Positions 1 through 9,223 of a DNA stretch of 19,750 bases are shown one piece after another. The stretch's first letter is position 1. Each line of letters opens with the position of its first letter. The stretch is from CAYWXV01 sp964462535 (lineage in GTDB: Bacteria > Bacteroidota > Ignavibacteria > OLB7), in NCBI GenBank assembly GCA_964462535.1, contig CAYWXV010000047.1:1-19750 (forward strand), written 5' to 3'. The position numbers and the translations under genes were made by a program. The notes below the pieces were generated by a model. The model was given only the letters and a program-made list of their open reading frames with translations, had not been told where the DNA came from and did no database searches.

Positions 1-559
1 AGGAGTCGTACCCCCACACGTCGTCAAGAAGCATGTCGCGCGTGATCACCTCCCCCTCGCGCTCGACGAAATACCGGAGGATCTTGAATTCCATCGTCGA
101 GAGTTTTATCTCCTCTCCGCTTTTCAATGCCGACTGTTTCTTGAAGTCGATATGGATATCGTCGAAGGTGATGTCATCCAGCATTCTCACGTCGCTTCCC
201 GAACGACGGAGCAGAGCACGGATACGGGCCTGCAGCTCCCGTACGCTGAACGGCTTGGTGACGTAGTCGTCGGCGCCGATCTCCAGTCCGATGATCTTGT
301 CGATCTCTTCTCCCTTCGCGGTCAGCATGATGATCGGCGTGCTGATCCCCTCGCTCCGGAGTCCGCGACAGATTTCCTCTCCACTCTTTCCCGGCAGCAT
401 CAGGTCGAGCAGGATCAGGTCGAAGCGTTCCTTCCGCGCGATCTGATAACCGACTTCGCCGTCTCCGGCGACGGTGACCTGGAAATGCTCCGCGGCAAGA
501 CTCTCCTGCAATCCGACCCGGATGGCCGGGTCGTCCTCGATCAATAGAACGGTTCTCAT
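1..559 (-). CDS. OmpR/PhoB-family response regulator (3' end cut by window edge)
   Basis: Reading the minus strand from the ATG at 559 gives 186 codons before the window ends. Residues 1-118 form a receiver domain: acidic pair D9/D10, phospho-acceptor D52 in LLDLMLPG, T80 in IIMLTAK and K102 in YVTKPF. A winged-helix output domain follows from about residue 128; LSTMEFKILRYF and ITRDMLLDDVW are typical of the OmpR/PhoB family, so this is a DNA-binding transcription regulator. Only the last part of the winged helix is missing, because it lies outside the window. The start overlaps the stop of the upstream kinase in an ATGA arrangement, so translation is probably coupled and the kinase is the likely phosphodonor. 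The target genes cannot be told from sequence. Confidence 0.95.
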   Translation of the reverse strand, partial: MRTVLLIEDDPAIRVGLQESLAAEHFQVTVAGDGEVGYQIARKERFDLILLDLMLPGKSGEEICRGLRSEGISTPIIMLTAKGEEIDKIIGLEIGADDYVTKPFSVRELQARIRALLRRSGSDVRMLDDITFDDIHIDFKKQSALKSGEEIKLSTMEFKILRYFVEREGEVITRDMLLDDVWGYDS

Positions 560-2991
560 GCTGATGTCTTCTGTATCGAAGGAAACCGTAACGTGAAGGA
601 GCTTCCTCCCCCCGGCCGGCTCGTCAACAACACCTCCCCTCCATGCGCCTCCATCGTGTGTCGGACGAGCGCCAGCCCCAGACCTGTTCCAGCGACACGG
701 GTTGTTCGATGGATAGATGATCGATAGAACGGCTCGAAGATCGACGCCACCTCGTCCGGATCGATGCCAATCCCGTGATCGGTGATGACGACGCGATGAC
801 TCTCTCCGTCGGTCGCCGTCTCGACCTCGATATCGCGCGACGATCCCGAGTACTTCATGGCGTTCGAGATCAGATTGACCACGGCGTCAAGAAGGGCGTC
901 GGTGTCTGCTTCGATCGTCTTCGGCGTCTCGACCCTCGTCCGCTTCAACTGGAATCCACCGGCGCGAAGTTGATAGGCGACTACCCGTATGGCTTCATCG
1001 ACAAGATCATCCAGATCGGCCGTCCGCAGCGTGTATTCCTTGATCCCCTTCTCCACCCGCGCGTAGTCCAGGATGTTCGTGATCGATCTGCTCAATCGTC
1101 GACTCTCCCCCTCTATAAAGAGTCCGTACTCCTTCGCCTTCTCGGGATCGACGCCCTCCTGCAACAACTCGGCGAACATCCGGATCGACGTGAGTGGCGT
1201 CTTCATCTCGTGCGAAACGTTCCTGACAAAGAGCGACTTCATCTCGCTCAGCTCTCGCAGTTGCCCCGCCCGGGCCTGTTCAAGCAGCAGTCTCTTCTGA
1301 AGCATGATCCGGTCGATCGCAAGACTGGCCTGGGTCATGACGGCGTTGATGAGATCGCGATCCTCCGACGTCAGTCTCGTGTTCGATTTCTTCTGTCCGA
1401 CGACCAGCAGCGAGACGGCTTCCTGTCCTGAGCTCCGCGTTCTCTGGGCCAGTGCAAGACCATGCATCCGGAGCAGATCGCCGAAGGAGGAGCGGACCTC
1501 CAGCCCCGGCTCGACGCGGAATGGATCAACCCAGGGAATCGAGTCGTCCTGATCCGAGGGAAGCTCTTCTTCCACCTTCTCCAACTCATCGATATCGATA
1601 CCGCGTGCGATCACCACCGGCGTCTCGGTTCCCTCTATCGCGACAAAGGCGATCCGTTCGGGAGCCAGAAGAGCATCCAGGCCATCGACGATCAATCGAC
1701 CGATCGACTCGACATCGATCGCGTCGCGAATGCTCTCGATCAGATTCCTCTGCGCTTCGCGGAAGTCATAGCGGACACGGAAGAATCGTCGATCGACCCA
1801 GCGTTGAATTCGGGCGCGGGCGGGGGCGAAGAGGATGGCGATCAGCGCGGCGCCGACCAGTGCGGGATAATTCGATCCGGCGGTGTCATGCACGAAGACT
1901 CCAGCAAGGGCGACGCCGCCGACATAGACTGCGGCCAGCAATCCTATCACCATCGCATAGGCGGTGCTCCGGCTGAGGATCAGATCGATATCCAGAAGTC
2001 GATGCCGGACGATACCGATGGCGAAGGCGATCGGTGTCAGAGACGACAGGAGGATAATTGCCTCCTGCTCGAGAATGCTCTTCTTCCAGATCAGATCGGG
2101 AAGGAGCCAGAGGAGGATGAACGCAAGCGGGGCAACGGATGCGCCGGCAAGCAACCATCGGAGACGGATACGCTCCACCTGATCCTGCGTCGACAGATAG
2201 GTCTGGACCAGACTCCCCAGACTGACCACCGATCCGACGATGAAGAGCCACTGACAGAGAACGAACGCCCTGATGAGGAGGGAGACCCAGAAGGCACGCG
2301 AGGGCGAGACGATGCCGAGGATGAATGTGGTAGCAAGCCAGAGGGAGAGAATTGTCGCGACACCGTAAAGGAACGCCATCACCCGTTTGCGGGACGTCCA
2401 TTTCTCGTTTGGGAATAGGAGGGTGAAGTGGAAGAAGAGAAATGGGAGAAACGTGTAGGCGGTCGTGTAGACGATGGCGACTCCCCACCCGATGCCGTAC
2501 GGTGGGACGTTATGACTTCCCGCGGTTGCCATGATCATTATGGCAACGCAGTTCATGGCGAGGTGGAAGACGAGAGCGGCCTTGTCGTTGCGACGTCGGA
2601 CGAGGACCATGAGCCCGAGGATCAGGAAGATCGTCCCGACAGCGGCAATCGTAATGACAAAGAAGATGTTGTAGAAGGGAACCAGACGTACGGTGAGATC
2701 CATCTCCCTTCCATCACGTTCCACCCGGAGCTTCACCTTGTCCCCCTCCACGTAGCCGTCAAGCAGATGCTCGAGCTCCAGATCGTTCCCGACGACGACA
2801 CTATCGGCGGCAAGTATGTGATCTCCCGTTCGCAGGGGAGAACCCTCACGTGCCGAGGCGACGACGATCTGTTGCCCGGTGGAATGGAGTTCGGCATCGA
2901 CGGTTCCGCGGATCGAGACTCGATAGAGTCCGAGCGCACAGACGACGACGACGATGGCATTCAGAACCAGCAGCGGGAGGGGAAGACGCAT
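556..2991 (-). CDS. ComP-like multi-TM sensor histidine kinase with PDZ-like domain
   Basis: Numbering here starts from the ATG at 2991 (811 aa). TM1 lies at about residues 3-23, followed by a PDZ-like extracytoplasmic segment (about 38-105; GSPLRTGDHILAADS is PDZ-like). Then come eight or nine hydrophobic segments to about residue 390, ending in the RIQRWVDRRFF junction common in ComP-like sensors. A GAF-like region (about 415-565) follows, then HisKA with H594 in VSHEMKTPL, and HATPase_c with N-box NLISNA (N710), G1 box DHGIGI and G2 box GTGLGL. It should autophosphorylate and feed the OmpR-type regulator it overlaps by 4 nt. An in-frame GTG at 3066 would add 25 residues. I prefer 2991 because TM1 starts at once and AGAGGGA lies 11 nt upstream, but the GTG start is not excluded. 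The ligand is unknown. Confidence 0.9.
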   Translation of the reverse strand: MRLPLPLLVLNAIVVVVCALGLYRVSIRGTVDAELHSTGQQIVVASAREGSPLRTGDHILAADSVVVGNDLELEHLLDGYVEGDKVKLRVERDGREMDLTVRLVPFYNIFFVITIAAVGTIFLILGLMVLVRRRNDKAALVFHLAMNCVAIMIMATAGSHNVPPYGIGWGVAIVYTTAYTFLPFLFFHFTLLFPNEKWTSRKRVMAFLYGVATILSLWLATTFILGIVSPSRAFWVSLLIRAFVLCQWLFIVGSVVSLGSLVQTYLSTQDQVERIRLRWLLAGASVAPLAFILLWLLPDLIWKKSILEQEAIILLSSLTPIAFAIGIVRHRLLDIDLILSRSTAYAMVIGLLAAVYVGGVALAGVFVHDTAGSNYPALVGAALIAILFAPARARIQRWVDRRFFRVRYDFREAQRNLIESIRDAIDVESIGRLIVDGLDALLAPERIAFVAIEGTETPVVIARGIDIDELEKVEEELPSDQDDSIPWVDPFRVEPGLEVRSSFGDLLRMHGLALAQRTRSSGQEAVSLLVVGQKKSNTRLTSEDRDLINAVMTQASLAIDRIMLQKRLLLEQARAGQLRELSEMKSLFVRNVSHEMKTPLTSIRMFAELLQEGVDPEKAKEYGLFIEGESRRLSRSITNILDYARVEKGIKEYTLRTADLDDLVDEAIRVVAYQLRAGGFQLKRTRVETPKTIEADTDALLDAVVNLISNAMKYSGSSRDIEVETATDGESHRVVITDHGIGIDPDEVASIFEPFYRSSIHRTTRVAGTGLGLALVRHTMEAHGGEVLLTSRPGGGSSFTLRFPSIQKTSA

Positions 2992-3127
2992 GAGACTTTG
3001 GTTCCCTCTATCCTTTGCGGCAAATTCGCGCGACCTGATTGCTTTAAGCTCCCCAATGGTCCGCACTCTCCGTCACCTCGACCGATCGATAATCAGCACA
3101 CCAGGCACCTACCACCCGGAGTCCTCG
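2992..3127. promoter_or_regulatory. Divergent intergenic region between kinase and surface-protein genes
   Basis: These 136 bases separate two divergent starts and must serve both, unless the kinase begins at the GTG at 3066. On the plus strand TATCCTTTG (3008-3016) resembles the Bacteroidota -7 box TAnnTTTG but has one extra base in the spacer. On the minus strand CGAATTTG is a weak match upstream of the kinase ATG. Neither box is good enough to call a start site. Shared control of the sensor pair and the exported protein is possible but inferred only from the geometry. Confidence 0.35.
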
Positions 3128-6100
3128 ATGCATTCAACTGCATACACGTCGGCGAAGCTGCTGATCCTCATAGCGCTATTCGCCCCCTGTGAAGTCATCA
3201 GTCAGCTCCCTCCTCAGCCCCCCTCGATTCACGGGCAGGGGGTAGCGACGTACTTCTCAGGCTTCATCGGTGGAAGTCCGACGTACGGCATCCGGAACGA
3301 CTATGTCGTCGCCATTGTTGACGTCCACGATCCCATCGCCCCTCCGTCGCTCTGGTCTCCGCCGATGTATCACGGACCGGGGAACAGTTGGCGTGCCGGT
3401 AATCTGGGACAGGTCTTCGGAATCGCCATTGACAAGAGGAACAACATCTACGTGGCAGCGACGACTGCATACGGAAGCTACAACGATCCGCTTGCGTTCG
3501 GCCCTGGGGGATCGGGAGCCATTTACAGGTTGGACGGTACGACGGGACTCATAAGCACTGCGGCCGGGAGTCCAGGGACGTTCATCACGACGGCTTCCTA
3601 CACCCTCTCCCCCTCCGCGGCCGTGGGCACGTCAACGTTGCCGAACGGGAACGGAACAACGGTGCGTCCTGGGCTGGGGAACATCTGCTACGCAGCCCGT
3701 CACGATCGTTTGTTCGTGACGAACATGGAGGATGGGGTGATCTACCGGGTCAATCCGTTGATCGGTAGGATCGATGCCTTTTACGATCCGGTCGCATCCC
3801 CCAAACCTGGGGGTACCGCCAATCCCGCAATGACCGTCGACAAGGGAACGCTTGGCGTTGCGCCACTGGGGGACCGTATCTGGGGCATCGGCTTCAATCC
3901 TATCACCAATCGACTCTACTACAGCGTGTGGGTGGAGGACTATGGGACCGGCGGTCCAGGGATCGCGAATGTCGTCAGATCGATCGCGTTGGACAGCGCA
4001 GGTATGTTCCAGCCGTCCACCGACCGACTGGAGGTGGTTGTCCCCGAACCCCCATTCTATCATCCCTACACCTTGAATTCGACCGGTCGTTCGGCACCAG
4101 TTTCCGACATCGCCTTCAGCTCGACAGGGCGAATGCTCCTGGCGGAGCGCACCATGACCGGATCGTCACGACCGGGAGCACACGGTGCACGTGTGCTGGA
4201 GTATTCCGGCGCATGGCCTGACTGGTCGGCGCCCAAGCAGACGTTTGTTGGGGAGGCCGGCGGCACGTTGGCCGGTCAGAATGGGGCCGGGGGAGTCGAC
4301 TATGGGTACGGGCGCTGGAGCGAGGCGACAAACGACCCGATGGACTGCGATTCGGTGATCTGGGCTTCCGGAGATCTCTTATCAAACGCTACCAACTTCA
4401 CTGGCATCCACGGCTTGCAGCGCTCGCCGGCATCGGGAAACGGACCGTCGAGCGTCCAGACAACCGGCTACTTCATCGACCTGAACGGACTCTCGGCGCT
4501 TCAGAGCGACGACGAGAGCCGGATAGGTGACGTGGAGATCTTCCGCTCCACGTGTGATACGAGTATCATGGAACCAGCCTGCAACAATCTCTCGATCGTC
4601 GTGAAGAAGGATGGGTCATTTGGGCTTGCCGCCTGCTGCTTCACCGTCACCCTTACGAACAACGACTCGACAACAACCTACAGGCAGTTTGAAGCGACGT
4701 CCGGCGGATCAGGCGTGGAATTCGAGAACGGAGTGGCACCCTCGGGATGGAGGGTTGGTGGGACCGAGAAGAGAGTAATCTGGAGCGCCCCGCCAGCCGG
4801 CATCCCACTTGGTACGACTGGATTGTCATTCTGCCTGAACATCGGTCAGAACACTCCCCCGCATCCGATCACATTCACCTGGACAACGGCCGAGGGGAGA
4901 AGATGTACAACCAACGTCCAGATCGACTGTAGTCCGCCGGCTCCCTCACCCGGATGCGGCCGATTGATGAACCTGCGGGCGCAGTGTCTTCGGACGTCAC
5001 CCGAAGGGAACGTGTACAGAGTCGTATTCCAGTTGAGCAGTCAATCGCTCGTCAACGTCGTGACCGGACTGAACATCGTCGGCGTCACTCCAGCCGGCAT
5101 GGGTATATCAAGAACGACGTTTGGCTTCACCCCCGGCATTCCGATCGGCAGTACGTCGTCGACGCAGACGCTCGACCTGTTCAGCCCGCATGCGGTAGGG
5201 GGAGACACCGTTTGCCTTCGTTTCATAGTGAACGACTCCACGACAGCATGGTGCTGCATCGTTGATACCTGCTTCATCCTTCCAGACTGTGCAGCGGGGT
5301 GCGAGGGCATTCGGATAGACCTGGGACGAGGGCTGTCGGGATCGGAACTCGACCACAACGGTGCCGGCACCAGCACGATCGCGACGAGTGTCACCGTTGG
5401 TCCATCGTTGATCACGCGGGCTTCGGCAACCCTTGTGAGCGCCGAAATGAAACGGAGTGGATGCTCGCCCACTGCAGGCTGGGTTCCGGTATCCGGGGAG
5501 ATCACGGCCCAGCAGACATCGTTTGCTGGACTTCCGATTTCGCCCCCCGTCGCGCCATTTGGCACACGCCCTTCGCCAGGCTATAGCGAGGTCCGGTGGG
5601 GTACGCTCCCGGCCGGTGTATCGTTGGGAACGCCGACGCAGCTCGCCCTGCACATTCTATTCCCGCCACCTCCACCAGCGACCAACGGATGCTTCGATTC
5701 CGTCCGGTTCGCGGTGCGCTATTCGTTCACGGACGTCAACAACGTCACATGCGACACGCTGGTGCACTACGTTCAAAAACGGGTCGGACGAGCGCTGATC
5801 GATCGTGACGCGAGGGGCTCGACGATGCATAGTCAAAGAGTCGGATCGATTACTATGACCAGCGCAACCGAGGGAAGCCTGACGGTTGCCCTTCCGACGG
5901 TGAGCCCGGACGCACCACCGGGAGAGGGGGTCCGCATCGTAGGAGTCGGGTTCCAGCCATTCGTTGGTGTGAGACTCGCGCTATTCAACGGAGAGCTCCC
6001 AAGGGACAATACCGGCAGCGCCACCATTCGGATCGAGCAGGGGGGATCGGCGTCGTTCGACCTGGCATTCGACAACTATGCGCCGATCACCAGCTGGGGG

Positions 6101-6892
6101 AACCTCGTCATCTACCGCTACGTCCTGGTTGGCGCCCCAAACGACACGCTTGAGACCGATGAAGTCGTAGTCGCTCGTGTTCCTGGTGACGTCGGAGGCG
6201 ATACGCTTGCAACGGAGCGAGGGACCACAAGACCAACTGACGTCCGAACGTTTCTTCTCTATTTCGTCAACGGTAATCCCCTCGCCCAGGCAACAGCGGA
6301 GGTCGACATCACCCCGCTCTACAACGGATCTATCATTGCCATCGGACCGCCACCAGAGAGGAATGGCACCGTCACACTGGCCCCGGTCGCTGACGGCTCC
6401 AACGGTGTTACCCTTCGGGCCGCCGGAGATGGCATGGACCTCGTCGCCGGGTCGGTTATTCGACCGATCTACCTGACCGTCACACACGCGGGCGAAGGGA
6501 AGCAGGTGCGACTCGAATATGTGAGCCGCAACGGCCACGGAGAGGAGATCGGGCGTGGGATTCTCTCGCTGGATGATCCCCTAAGCGCGTCCCGCCCCGA
6601 CGACCCTCGCGTGGAGCGGGTCGCCGACGGCCTCCGCCTGTGGCCAGTTACACCCAACCCATCGGGCGACGACAGAGTGATCCGGTTTCGACTTCCACAC
6701 CCCTGCACCGTCGATCTGGGTCTCTATGATGTGGCCGGTAGAGAGGAGCGCAGAATCATCGACGGAATCGCGCTTGCCGATGGAGATCACGTTGTGGTCC
6801 TCAGTTCCGTTGGGCTTGCCCCGGGGACGTACTATATCCTTCTCAGTACACCAAGCGGATCGACAAGCGAGGTGATGAATGTGTCGAGATAG
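3128..6892 (+). CDS. Large secreted surface protein with T9SS sorting tail
   Basis: The 1254-aa product starts at the ATG at 3128, with GGAG 6 nt upstream, and opens with a signal peptide (about residues 1-26: short polar start, hydrophobic LLILIALFA, then a probable cut near VIS-Q). Residues 40-460 are rich in G, N and Y with NHL or beta-propeller-like phrases (GIAIDKRNNIYVAA, GAIYRLDGTTG). Three cysteine-rich beta-type modules follow, at about 475-608, 609-723 and 724-885, each opening with a Cys and containing CC or C..C pairs. The last 85 residues (PNPSGDD..., YDVAGRE, LAPGTYYILL) match the type A T9SS sorting domain, so the protein should cross the outer membrane and be attached or released there. 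An upstream in-frame extension to 2954 exists but would remove the signal peptide from the N-terminus. The exact function is unknown; binding or adhesion is a guess. Confidence 0.88.
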   Translation: MHSTAYTSAKLLILIALFAPCEVISQLPPQPPSIHGQGVATYFSGFIGGSPTYGIRNDYVVAIVDVHDPIAPPSLWSPPMYHGPGNSWRAGNLGQVFGIAIDKRNNIYVAATTAYGSYNDPLAFGPGGSGAIYRLDGTTGLISTAAGSPGTFITTASYTLSPSAAVGTSTLPNGNGTTVRPGLGNICYAARHDRLFVTNMEDGVIYRVNPLIGRIDAFYDPVASPKPGGTANPAMTVDKGTLGVAPLGDRIWGIGFNPITNRLYYSVWVEDYGTGGPGIANVVRSIALDSAGMFQPSTDRLEVVVPEPPFYHPYTLNSTGRSAPVSDIAFSSTGRMLLAERTMTGSSRPGAHGARVLEYSGAWPDWSAPKQTFVGEAGGTLAGQNGAGGVDYGYGRWSEATNDPMDCDSVIWASGDLLSNATNFTGIHGLQRSPASGNGPSSVQTTGYFIDLNGLSALQSDDESRIGDVEIFRSTCDTSIMEPACNNLSIVVKKDGSFGLAACCFTVTLTNNDSTTTYRQFEATSGGSGVEFENGVAPSGWRVGGTEKRVIWSAPPAGIPLGTTGLSFCLNIGQNTPPHPITFTWTTAEGRRCTTNVQIDCSPPAPSPGCGRLMNLRAQCLRTSPEGNVYRVVFQLSSQSLVNVVTGLNIVGVTPAGMGISRTTFGFTPGIPIGSTSSTQTLDLFSPHAVGGDTVCLRFIVNDSTTAWCCIVDTCFILPDCAAGCEGIRIDLGRGLSGSELDHNGAGTSTIATSVTVGPSLITRASATLVSAEMKRSGCSPTAGWVPVSGEITAQQTSFAGLPISPPVAPFGTRPSPGYSEVRWGTLPAGVSLGTPTQLALHILFPPPPPATNGCFDSVRFAVRYSFTDVNNVTCDTLVHYVQKRVGRALIDRDARGSTMHSQRVGSITMTSATEGSLTVALPTVSPDAPPGEGVRIVGVGFQPFVGVRLALFNGELPRDNTGSATIRIEQGGSASFDLAFDNYAPITSWGNLVIYRYVLVGAPNDTLETDEVVVARVPGDVGGDTLATERGTTRPTDVRTFLLYFVNGNPLAQATAEVDITPLYNGSIIAIGPPPERNGTVTLAPVADGSNGVTLRAAGDGMDLVAGSVIRPIYLTVTHAGEGKQVRLEYVSRNGHGEEIGRGILSLDDPLSASRPDDPRVERVADGLRLWPVTPNPSGDDRVIRFRLPHPCTVDLGLYDVAGREERRIIDGIALADGDHVVVLSSVGLAPGTYYILLSTPSGSTSEVMNVSR

Positions 6893-6923
6893 GTACCCGA
6901 CTCGCAATCCCCTCTGATTCATC

Positions 6924-6931
6924 TATCTTCC
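6924..6931 (+). promoter_or_regulatory. Possible -7 box just upstream of the STAND gene
   Basis: TATCTTCC lies in the 42-nt gap between the surface-protein stop and the STAND start and resembles TAnnTTTG. It ends only 3 nt before the ATG, so a transcript from here would be leaderless or start inside the gene. No TTTG -33 element is visible at the right distance. Read-through from the upstream gene is an equally good explanation. Confidence 0.25.
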
Positions 6932-6934
6932 GGC

Positions 6935-9223
6935 ATGTCCACGATTGAGTCCCAGAACACCGTTTCGTCGCAGCTCGCGATGGAGCGATCGGGCCACGAG
7001 GCATTTGCCGAGAGCCGTCGTTACGCCTATCTCCCGCGGGAGAGTTATCTGGATATTCTCGATCGACACCTTACGGAGAGCGAGTCAGCCCCATTGGTTG
7101 TTCACGCCCCTTCAGGTGTTGGGAAGAGTGCCTTACTGGCTTTTTGGGCAGCTCGCCATCGCGAGCGTCATCCCGGTGCGTTTGTCGTCGAGCACTACGT
7201 TGGGAATGGCTCGTCGCCAGATCATGTGAGTGTGATAAGGCACGTGTTGATGGAGATTCGGGAGCGCTACGACCTTCGGGAAGATCTTCCATCGACACCC
7301 GAGGGACTCGAATCGGCGTTTGCGGCCTGGCTCTGGTATGTCCGCGAGGACGACCCGATGATTCTTCTCATCGACGCCCTGAACCAGGTTAAGACGCGCG
7401 ATCCAGGTATTGACTGGCTGCCGGAGCGACTCCCTGACAGCGTTCGGATGGTCATCTCGACCACCGACCCTTCCACAGTGGGTCAGCTTGTTGCCAGGGG
7501 ATGGAGCGCGACCTCGCTGGCCCCATTCACGTTGAAGGAGCGACAGCAGGTGGTCGATCGCTTCATGACCGAACGAGCGAGCGCCATCACCAGCGAGCAA
7601 GCCCACGGAGTCGCCAAAGCCGCCGGTAGTGCCAACCCGCTGCTGCTCCGCACGCGGCTCGAGGAGGTGGGGCGGACCCCCCACAACGCGGAAACGCGTG
7701 ACACTATTGCCTACTATCTGGGGGCACGTGATCTGGACGAGCTTCACGAGCGGATGCTGGCTCGACTGGAGGAGGAGTTTGATGAGGCCCTCGTCTCCAC
7801 CATCCTTCCTGTTGTTCATCTGTCGAGAGGAGGCGTTGAGCGCGATCGCCTGGCCCGCATCGTCGCTCGCGACCATCGAGACGTTGATCGTCTTATCGAT
7901 AGGCTGTCGTTCCACTTTATCGAGCGGGAAGGGAGGCTCGGATACGTCCATGAGTACCTCCGCGGAGCAATTGAACGACGCTATCTGGCCGACCCCCGCC
8001 GAGCACGTGAATTGCGGGAAAGACTCGTCAGCGATCTCCTCCTTCCTCCCATCACGACGCAAGTCGCACTCGAAGCGGCGCATCAACTCTCCATCCTGCA
8101 GGACGATCTGCGACTGAGGGACTACCTGGCGGACATTGATGTGGTGATGGCAATGCAGACCGGTGAGGCGATGTACGAGTTCCTGACGCATTGGAGGAGC
8201 CTGAGCGAGAAGCACGACATCGTTGAGGTGTACCGGCAGAGTGTCGATCGGTACAGAGCAATGCGAGAAGAGGGTCCGGAGATCTTCCGCGTGCTGAACA
8301 CGCTCGGCATTCTCATGGAGAACGTGGGGAGGCTGGAGGGGGCCAGAAGGATGCAGGAGGATGCCCTAGCCCTGGCGGAGCGGATCGAAGATCCCTCTGC
8401 AATTGCACGGGCAGCCGGCGACCTGGGAATGATCTGCTACCATCAGGGGAAGCATGACCGCGCCATGGAGTACTACCAGCTCCAGTACACGATCTGTGAT
8501 AAGCTGGAGGATGAAGCTGGGCTGGCTCCGGTGCTCAGTCGCATGGCAGCAATCCACTTCCGCCGAAAGGAGTTCGACAGCGCCCAGTCCCTCACGCTTC
8601 GTCGGCTTGATATCAGCACGCGTCTCAATGACCGTCGCGGTATCGCACTCTGCTACGGAGGACTCGCCAGTATCTGTCACTCTCTGGACGAGAAGGAAAA
8701 GGCACGCGACCACTTCGAAAGACAGCTGGAAATTTCAAGGGAGATCGGCGATCGCCGTCTGATCGCGCTCACTCTGGGCAACCTGGGAGTAGTCCTCTCT
8801 TCGCTGGGAATGGGGGATCGCGCCGAGGAGTGCTTTCAGGAACAGTTGCGAATCACCGAGGAAATTGGCGACCGGATTGGAGTGGCCTCGGCGATGGCGC
8901 ATCTGGGGGACGTATGGAAAGCAGCTGGCCGAACGGATGATGCCTTGTCGGCATATCGAACCCAGCTTGCGATCGCCCGGGAGATCGGCGACCCTTCCAA
9001 AGTCCACCCCGCGTTCAGCTCGATTGTAATCCTCCTGAAGGAAAAGAACGACCCCGAGCTGCGAGCCATATTGCTCGATTGGATGGAAGTGGCGCGAAAG
9101 GACGCCCGCGCCGATGCGGTTGCAGAAGCTGCTGAACACCTTGCCTTGCTTGACACGCGCGAGGGGAATCTCGACGATGCGGAGAAGTGGCAGCGAATCG
9201 CTGACGAAGGGGTGAACCAATGA
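6935..9223 (+). CDS. STAND/NACHT-like NTPase with C-terminal TPR repeats
   Basis: The product has 762 aa with no signal peptide or TM segment, so it is probably cytoplasmic. Walker A is APSGVGKS (residues 58-65), Walker B MILLID (142-147), and an arginine/sensor-like strand MVISTTDP lies at 172-179. VEHYVGNGSSPDHV (85-98) recalls the segment after Walker A in NPHP3/TEP1-type NACHT proteins. Residues 200-440 look like the helical and winged-helix part of STAND proteins. Residues 450-705 hold about six 40-residue TPR-type units with a recurring LEI-x-x-EIGDR phrase. No N-terminal effector (TIR, nuclease, protease, Death-like) is seen. The stop overlaps the start of the TPR kinase gene by ATGA. 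By analogy with MalT and AfsR, ligand binding to the TPRs may trigger ATP-dependent oligomerisation; that the output is the kinase next door is inference. There is no clear Shine-Dalgarno before the ATG. Confidence 0.88.
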   Translation: MSTIESQNTVSSQLAMERSGHEAFAESRRYAYLPRESYLDILDRHLTESESAPLVVHAPSGVGKSALLAFWAARHRERHPGAFVVEHYVGNGSSPDHVSVIRHVLMEIRERYDLREDLPSTPEGLESAFAAWLWYVREDDPMILLIDALNQVKTRDPGIDWLPERLPDSVRMVISTTDPSTVGQLVARGWSATSLAPFTLKERQQVVDRFMTERASAITSEQAHGVAKAAGSANPLLLRTRLEEVGRTPHNAETRDTIAYYLGARDLDELHERMLARLEEEFDEALVSTILPVVHLSRGGVERDRLARIVARDHRDVDRLIDRLSFHFIEREGRLGYVHEYLRGAIERRYLADPRRARELRERLVSDLLLPPITTQVALEAAHQLSILQDDLRLRDYLADIDVVMAMQTGEAMYEFLTHWRSLSEKHDIVEVYRQSVDRYRAMREEGPEIFRVLNTLGILMENVGRLEGARRMQEDALALAERIEDPSAIARAAGDLGMICYHQGKHDRAMEYYQLQYTICDKLEDEAGLAPVLSRMAAIHFRRKEFDSAQSLTLRRLDISTRLNDRRGIALCYGGLASICHSLDEKEKARDHFERQLEISREIGDRRLIALTLGNLGVVLSSLGMGDRAEECFQEQLRITEEIGDRIGVASAMAHLGDVWKAAGRTDDALSAYRTQLAIAREIGDPSKVHPAFSSIVILLKEKNDPELRAILLDWMEVARKDARADAVAEAAEHLALLDTREGNLDDAEKWQRIADEGVNQ

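Noticed and set aside
1462..2418. 318-codon plus-strand ORF inside the membrane kinase gene
   Set aside because: It is antisense to a strong multi-domain kinase. Its D/E/R/G-rich translation is the usual antisense shadow in GC-rich DNA.
2954..3127. Upstream extension of the surface-protein ORF to 2954
   Set aside because: It would bury the signal peptide 58 residues inside and overlap the start of the divergent kinase gene; the ATG at 3128 has a ribosome-binding site.
7133..8215. 360-codon minus-strand ORF inside the STAND gene
   Set aside because: It is antisense to Walker motifs and TPR coding sequence; no motif or ribosome-binding site of its own.
8370..9050. Repeat-like DNA with recurring GAGATCGGCGA phrases
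   Set aside because: This is explained by the 40-residue TPR units of the STAND protein, not by a CRISPR array or DNA-level repeat; copies diverge at third positions.
6935..9223. Idea that the STAND gene is an anti-phage Avs-type or NLR-type defence gene
   Set aside because: No effector domain (nuclease, TIR, protease, membrane-pore) is visible, and the neighbours are a kinase and a transcription regulator. A signalling role fits better, though defence is not excluded.
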